Origin: Aneurinibacillus sp.
GTDB lineage: Bacteria; Bacillota; UBA5301; DYFA01
Assembly (NCBI GenBank): GCA_020725425.1
Contig: DYFA01000037.1
Coordinates: 1 to 46,811 of the forward strand
Length of the DNA stretch: 46,811 bases
Reading direction: 5' to 3'
Positions 42,630 through 46,811 of this stretch are shown here, piece by piece. The position numbers and the translations under genes are program-made. The stretch's first letter is position 1, and each line of letters begins with the position of its first letter. The notes under the pieces are model-generated. The model was not told where the DNA came from. It was given only the letters and a program-made list of their open reading frames with translations, and ran no database searches.

Positions 42630-45600
42630 TTAGCTGGCCCCCGGAGTCGCCGGGGTGGCGGCCGGCTCGCGGCTGAACACCCGGACCAGCCATCGTCCCG
42701 CGTCGTCGAACAGGGTGTAGATGACCGGGACGAGCACCAGTGTGAGCAGGGTTGACGTCGCCAACCCCCCGATAAGCACCAAAGCCAGCGGCGACTCCGC
42801 CTCCGCCCCCTCCCCCAGGCCTAGCGCCATCGGCACCAGGCCAAGGACGGTGGTCAGGGTGGTCATGAGGATTGGCCGTAGGCGGGTCGGACCCGCTCGG
42901 CGAAGCGCCTCATCCCGCTGATACCCCCGGCTGCGGAGGGTGTTGGTGAAGTCCACCAGCACAATGGCGTTGTTCACGACTATACCCGCCAGCATGATCC
43001 CCCCGATGATGGCGTACAGCGAGAGTGACTTTCCGCAGAGGAAGAGAGTCCAGGCTACGCCGATGAAGGCCATCGGCACAGTAAACATGATGATGAACGG
43101 ATAGAGGAACGACTCGAACTGGGCAGCCATGATGATGTATACCAGCGCTGCCGCCAGGATGAAGGCCAGCCCCAGGTCGCCGAAGGATTCCTGCATGTTC
43201 TCGGCCTCGCCGCCGAATTCGAGCCGGTAGCCCTCCGGCATGGGATAGCCCTTCAACGCCTCGCTGACGTCGCGGATGACCGCCCCGGAGAACCGGTTGT
43301 GGATCTGGGCGGTGATGGTCACGTAGCGGGACTGGTTCATCCGGTTGATCTGGTTCGGCCCCATCCCCGGCCGGACGTCGGCCACCTCGTACAGGGGAAG
43401 CTGGACCCCGGCCGGCGAAGCCACCCGGACTCTCGTCAGGTCGGCCAGCGACTGCCGGTCCTTCTGGTCGAGGCGCACTCTCACGTCCACCTCATCTCCG
43501 CCGACGCGGTAGCGGGTCGCCACCTCGCCGCCGATCGCCGTCCGGACCGCCTGCGCCACCAGCGCGGCATTCAAGCCGTAGGCCGCGGCCTTGTCCCGCC
43601 GCAGGTAGACCTGGACTTCCGGGCGCCCCTCGGAGAGCGACGAGTCGGCTTCCCGGATGCCGGGGATCCTGCTGATGCGCCTGACCACTCCGTCAGCCAG
43701 GTTCGCCAGCACCGCCAGGTTGTCGCCCTTGATGCGGATCTGCACCGGCGCCCCGAAGCCACCGCCGCCCATCAGGCCGCCGCCGCTCTTAGTGACCTGG
43801 ATCTTGGCTCCCGCGATCCGGCGGACCTCCTGGCGGAGATAGTCGACGACGTCTTCGGTGCTCCGCCCTTGACGCGCCGCAGCGCCTTTCTTCAGGCGGA
43901 CCTCCAGGGTCGCGTTCTCCGTGCCGCTGTCCAGTCCGAGGGTGAACAGGTTGCCCCCGCCAACCGACACCATCACCGTATCCGTCTCCGGTTGCTCAGC
44001 GATCAGTCGCTCCACCTCTCGTACGACCTGGTCGGTGTTCTCCAGCCGGGTCCCCTTGGGCATGGTGATCCGCACGGAGATCTCCCGGGCGTCCATCGGC
44101 GGCATGAACTCCTTTTCCACCAGCGCCCACGGGATGAAGCTGGTGAGGAAGGCGAAGACCGCGAGGCCGATCACCAGCTTCCGGTGGCGCAAGGCCGCCC
44201 CCAGCACGCCGTAGTACCACCGGCCGAGCCGGCCGGCGGTGTGCCAGGCGTACTCCTCTTCGGAGAGACCCGTGGCGTGGGTCCGGACCCGTCGCAGCCA
44301 GCGGCTGGCCATGACCGGCACCAGCGTCAAAGCCACCACCAGCGAGGCGAGGAGCGAATAGGTGACCGTCAGCGCCATCTCCTTGAAGATCATCGCCGCC
44401 AGGCCCTGGACGAAGACGATCGGCAGGAAGACCACCAGGTTGGTCAGGGTCGAGGCCTGAATCGCCGTGCTGACCTCCTCCGCCCCCTTGATCGCCGACT
44501 CGGTGATCGAGTGGCCCTCCTGGCGGTAGCGGTAGATGTTCTCCAGGACGACGATGGCATTGTCGACCATCATCCCCACGCCCAGGGCGAGGCCGCCGAG
44601 GGACATCAGGTTCAGCGTCAGCTTGCCGAAGTACATCAGCACGAAGGTACAAACGATGGAGAAGGGAATGGCCAACCCGATGATGGCCGTCGGCACCAGG
44701 TGACGCAGAAAGAAGAACAGGACGGAGATCGCCAGCACGCCGCCCTGGAAGGCGTTCTTCTTGACGTTGTTGATGGAGCGCTCGATGAACTCGGACTGGT
44801 CCATCCCGAGGGAAAGGTGGACGTCCTTCGGCAGGACGCTCCGCTCGAGCCGCGCCAGCTCCTTCTTGATCCGGCGGGCGACCAGGACGGTGTTAGCGCT
44901 GCTCTGCTTCTGGATCATGATCCCGATGGAAGGGCGCCCGTTGACCCGGGAGTGGTTCCGCACGTCGGCGAAGCTGTCCACCACTTGCCCGAGCTCGTTC
45001 AGGCGGACCGAGGGCCCTCCCGGAACCGCCACCACAAGCTCGGCGACTTCCCGGAGACTTTCGAACTCCCCCATGGTGCGGATGGTCAGCTCCCGCTCGT
45101 TCTCGACCACGTACCCGCCGGGGAGGGTGACGTTCTCGGCCCGCAGCGCCTGCACCACCTGGGAGGGGGAGATGCCGTATTGAGCCAGCTTCTGCTGGTC
45201 GAGACGGATCTGGATCTCCCGATCGAGGCCGCCGGTCACCAGGACTGACGCCACCCCTTCAACCCGTTCCAGTTTGGGCCGGATCTCGTCGTCCACCAGC
45301 TTCTTGAGGCTGGCCAGGTTGCGCCGCCCGTAGACCCCGATCTGCATGATCGGCATCATCGAGGGGTCGGCCTTGACCACCATCGGCGGCTCGATGTCCT
45401 CCGGGAGGTACCGCTTGATCATGTCCACCTTCTCCCGGATAGCCAGCGTGGCGAAGTCCATATCGGTCCCCCACTCGAATTCGACCGCCACCACCGAGGT
45501 GTCCGCCAGGGAGAAGGAGTAGATGTTCTTGACGTTGTTGACGGTGCCTACGATGGCCTCGATCGGCCGGGTCACCAGGTTCTCGATCTCCGACGGGCTG

Positions 45601-45761
45601 GCCCCCCGGTAGGTGGTCATGATGGCCGCCTGGGGGAAGACGATCCGCGGCAGGAGGTCGATCGCCAGCCGGCCAACCGCCACCCAGCCGAGAATCAAAA
45701 CCATCGCCACCAGGACGATCGTCGTGACGGGGCGCTTGACGGAGAGGCTCGGCAGGCTCAT
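42630..45761 (-). CDS. RND-family multidrug/solvent efflux pump (AcrB-like, HAE1 type)
   Basis: A 1043-residue inner-membrane proton-driven exporter. The first helix (TTIVLVAMVLILGWVAVGRL) is followed by the porter domain starting ASPSEIENLVTRPIEA. The TM4 block is GLALGVGMMVDNAIVVLENI and the TM10-11 block is AGIVVNNAIVLVDFTNTL with RLRPILMTTLTTVLGL. One of the two AcrB TM4 aspartates (D408) is Asn here and the AcrB Lys940 position is also Asn, so the proton relay differs from E. coli AcrB. The ATG at 45761 overlaps the adaptor stop (ATGA). No TolC-type channel gene is present in the window. Confidence 0.95.
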   Translation of the reverse strand: MSLPSLSVKRPVTTIVLVAMVLILGWVAVGRLAIDLLPRIVFPQAAIMTTYRGASPSEIENLVTRPIEAIVGTVNNVKNIYSFSLADTSVVAVEFEWGTDMDFATLAIREKVDMIKRYLPEDIEPPMVVKADPSMMPIMQIGVYGRRNLASLKKLVDDEIRPKLERVEGVASVLVTGGLDREIQIRLDQQKLAQYGISPSQVVQALRAENVTLPGGYVVENERELTIRTMGEFESLREVAELVVAVPGGPSVRLNELGQVVDSFADVRNHSRVNGRPSIGIMIQKQSSANTVLVARRIKKELARLERSVLPKDVHLSLGMDQSEFIERSINNVKKNAFQGGVLAISVLFFFLRHLVPTAIIGLAIPFSIVCTFVLMYFGKLTLNLMSLGGLALGVGMMVDNAIVVLENIYRYRQEGHSITESAIKGAEEVSTAIQASTLTNLVVFLPIVFVQGLAAMIFKEMALTVTYSLLASLVVALTLVPVMASRWLRRVRTHATGLSEEEYAWHTAGRLGRWYYGVLGAALRHRKLVIGLAVFAFLTSFIPWALVEKEFMPPMDAREISVRITMPKGTRLENTDQVVREVERLIAEQPETDTVMVSVGGGNLFTLGLDSGTENATLEVRLKKGAAARQGRSTEDVVDYLRQEVRRIAGAKIQVTKSGGGLMGGGGFGAPVQIRIKGDNLAVLANLADGVVRRISRIPGIREADSSLSEGRPEVQVYLRRDKAAAYGLNAALVAQAVRTAIGGEVATRYRVGGDEVDVRVRLDQKDRQSLADLTRVRVASPAGVQLPLYEVADVRPGMGPNQINRMNQSRYVTITAQIHNRFSGAVIRDVSEALKGYPMPEGYRLEFGGEAENMQESFGDLGLAFILAAALVYIIMAAQFESFLYPFIIMFTVPMAFIGVAWTLFLCGKSLSLYAIIGGIMLAGIVVNNAIVLVDFTNTLRSRGYQRDEALRRAGPTRLRPILMTTLTTVLGLVPMALGLGEGAEAESPLALVLIGGLATSTLLTLVLVPVIYTLFDDAGRWLVRVFSREPAATPATPGAS

Positions 45762-46811
45762 TTCATCACCCTCCTGTCGGTGACGCTGACCGCCACGCCG
45801 TCCGCCAGCTGGAGTTGGCCGCGCACAACCAGGGTCTCACCGGGGGTGAGCCCCTCCAGGATCTCGCTCACCTGCCTGTTGCTCAGCCCGACGGTGACTG
45901 GACGTTCCACCGCCCGCCCGTCCTCCACGACGTACACCGCCGGCTGGCCGTTGCGGTCCACCACCGCTGAGGTCGGAATGGCGACTACGCCGGTCCGCCG
46001 CTCGGTCGCCAGGGCCGCCGTGGCGAACATCCCCGGGCGCAGCTCGCCCTTGGGATTGGGGAGATAGACCCGGGCAGAGAAGGCGCGGCTCCGCGGGTCG
46101 GCCGCCGGCGCCAGATTGGCCAGGCGCCCGGTGAAGATCCGCCCGGGGAAGGCATCCAGCTTCACCTGAACGGGCATCCCCTCCCGCACCTTCCCCACCA
46201 GGGCTTCCGTCACGGTGACCTCGGCGTAGACCTGGTCGGTGCTGACGATCCCGACAAGGGGCACGCCGGGACTGGCCAGCTCACCCGGATCGACGTTCCG
46301 GAAGGAGACGATCCCGTCGACCGGCGCCGTGATGACCGCGTTGGCCAGTTGGACGCGGGCCAGTTCCAGGGCAGCTTCTGCCTGCACCACCGCCGCCTCG
46401 GCGGCGGTGGGCGTCAGGTCATGACCCACTCGACCGACCTCCTTGACCGTGGCGAGGTGTCTTTTAGCGCCCTCCAGGCCCGACCGGGCGGATTCGACGG
46501 CCGCCCGGGCCGACTCCGCCTGAGCCCGGGCCACGTCGGCCTGGGTCTGGGCCAGCTCCAACTGCTGCCTGGTGGCGGCGTGCTTGGCGTACAGATCCTG
46601 CAGGCGCTGAAGGTTATCCAGGGCGCTTTTCAGGCCGGCCTCCGCCTGGCGCAGCACGGCCTGGGCCGATTCGTACTGACCGGTGGCGACCTGGACCTGT
46701 GTCTCCGCCGCGGTCACGGTCTGCCGGGCGCCGGCCCGGGCCGCGAGCACTGCCGCTTCCGCCTGCCTGACCTGGGCCAAGAGCTCCGCCCGGTCGAGTT
46801 CGATCAGAACC
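45758..46811 (-). CDS. RND efflux membrane-fusion (HlyD/AcrA-like) adaptor, 5' end off window
   Basis: Periplasmic or extracytoplasmic adaptor of the RND pump. The visible 350 codons begin inside the lipoyl half-motif (VLIELDRAELLAQVRQAEAAV). They continue through a long Ala/Gln/Glu-rich alpha-helical hairpin (about 30 to 125 of the visible part), the second lipoyl half (ANAVITAPVDGIVSFRNVDPGELA), a beta-barrel (VTEALVGKVREGMPVQV) and the membrane-proximal domain (PTSAVVDRNGQPAVYVVEDGRAVERPVTVGL). The N-terminal signal or anchor is missing because the window ends. It is coupled to the pump gene by a 4-nt overlap. Confidence 0.94.
   Translation of the reverse strand, partial: VLIELDRAELLAQVRQAEAAVLAARAGARQTVTAAETQVQVATGQYESAQAVLRQAEAGLKSALDNLQRLQDLYAKHAATRQQLELAQTQADVARAQAESARAAVESARSGLEGAKRHLATVKEVGRVGHDLTPTAAEAAVVQAEAALELARVQLANAVITAPVDGIVSFRNVDPGELASPGVPLVGIVSTDQVYAEVTVTEALVGKVREGMPVQVKLDAFPGRIFTGRLANLAPAADPRSRAFSARVYLPNPKGELRPGMFATAALATERRTGVVAIPTSAVVDRNGQPAVYVVEDGRAVERPVTVGLSNRQVSEILEGLTPGETLVVRGQLQLADGVAVSVTDRRVMK

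Overview
The window is high-GC DNA (roughly two-thirds G+C by eye) from an endospore-forming, anaerobic or microaerophilic member of the Firmicutes/Bacillota. The spore evidence is an alpha/beta-type small acid-soluble spore protein, a complete gerA-gerB-gerC germinant-receptor operon and a membrane-anchored LonB. The lonA/lonB/clpX/clpP/tig block is typical of Clostridia-like lineages. A porin-like protein with a signal peptide and a C-terminal aromatic residue raises the possibility of a diderm (outer-membrane) spore former. The genus cannot be fixed from the sequence alone. Almost every gene lies on the minus strand; the plus-strand exceptions are the spore protein, a small membrane protein, a serine protease and glnA.

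Layout: (1) 1-7.3 kb, proteostasis block in transcription order tig-clpP-clpX | terminator | lonB | porin-like gene | lonA (cut by the window edge). (2) 7.4-8.1 kb, spore protein, tRNA-Leu, small membrane protein. (3) 8.0-12.2 kb, gerA-gerB-gerC behind a nine-codon leader ORF. (4) 12.2-13.4 kb, tRNA-Pro/Arg/His cluster and an AT-richer ParE/Phd-type toxin-antitoxin pair with a clear promoter. (5) 13.3-22.5 kb, a tightly packed operon murI - mutase S - murD - mutase activator (glmL) - mutase E - methylaspartate ammonia-lyase - P-loop/AlaRS-SAD-like protein - rph - rdgB. It joins adenosylcobalamin-dependent glutamate catabolism (glutamate to 3-methylaspartate to mesaconate) with D-glutamate supply for peptidoglycan. 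(6) 22.5-26.1 kb, a cell-wall amidase and a divergent trypsin-like protease. They are separated by about 560 bp holding a degenerate tandem array with a ~41 bp period, the least explained structure in the window. (7) 26.1-37.4 kb, a group 1 membrane-bound [NiFe] hydrogenase operon (small, large, cytochrome b, maturation protease) followed by hypA-B-F-C-D-E and a response-regulator/GAF/diguanylate cyclase. (8) 37.4-39.1 kb, a divergent control region with a near-consensus Rex operator and a GlnR/TnrA-like box, then glnA. (9) 39.1-46.8 kb, TPR membrane protein, free-standing carbohydrate-binding domain, Na/Pi cotransporter, ECF S component, RND efflux pump and its adaptor (cut by the window end).

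Together the genes suggest an amino-acid-fermenting and H2-oxidising spore former. The hydrogenase and hyp genes form one maturation-complete unit, possibly tuned by NADH/NAD+ through Rex and adjacent to nitrogen-responsive glnA.

All functional calls rest on motifs and gene order read by eye; no database search was run.
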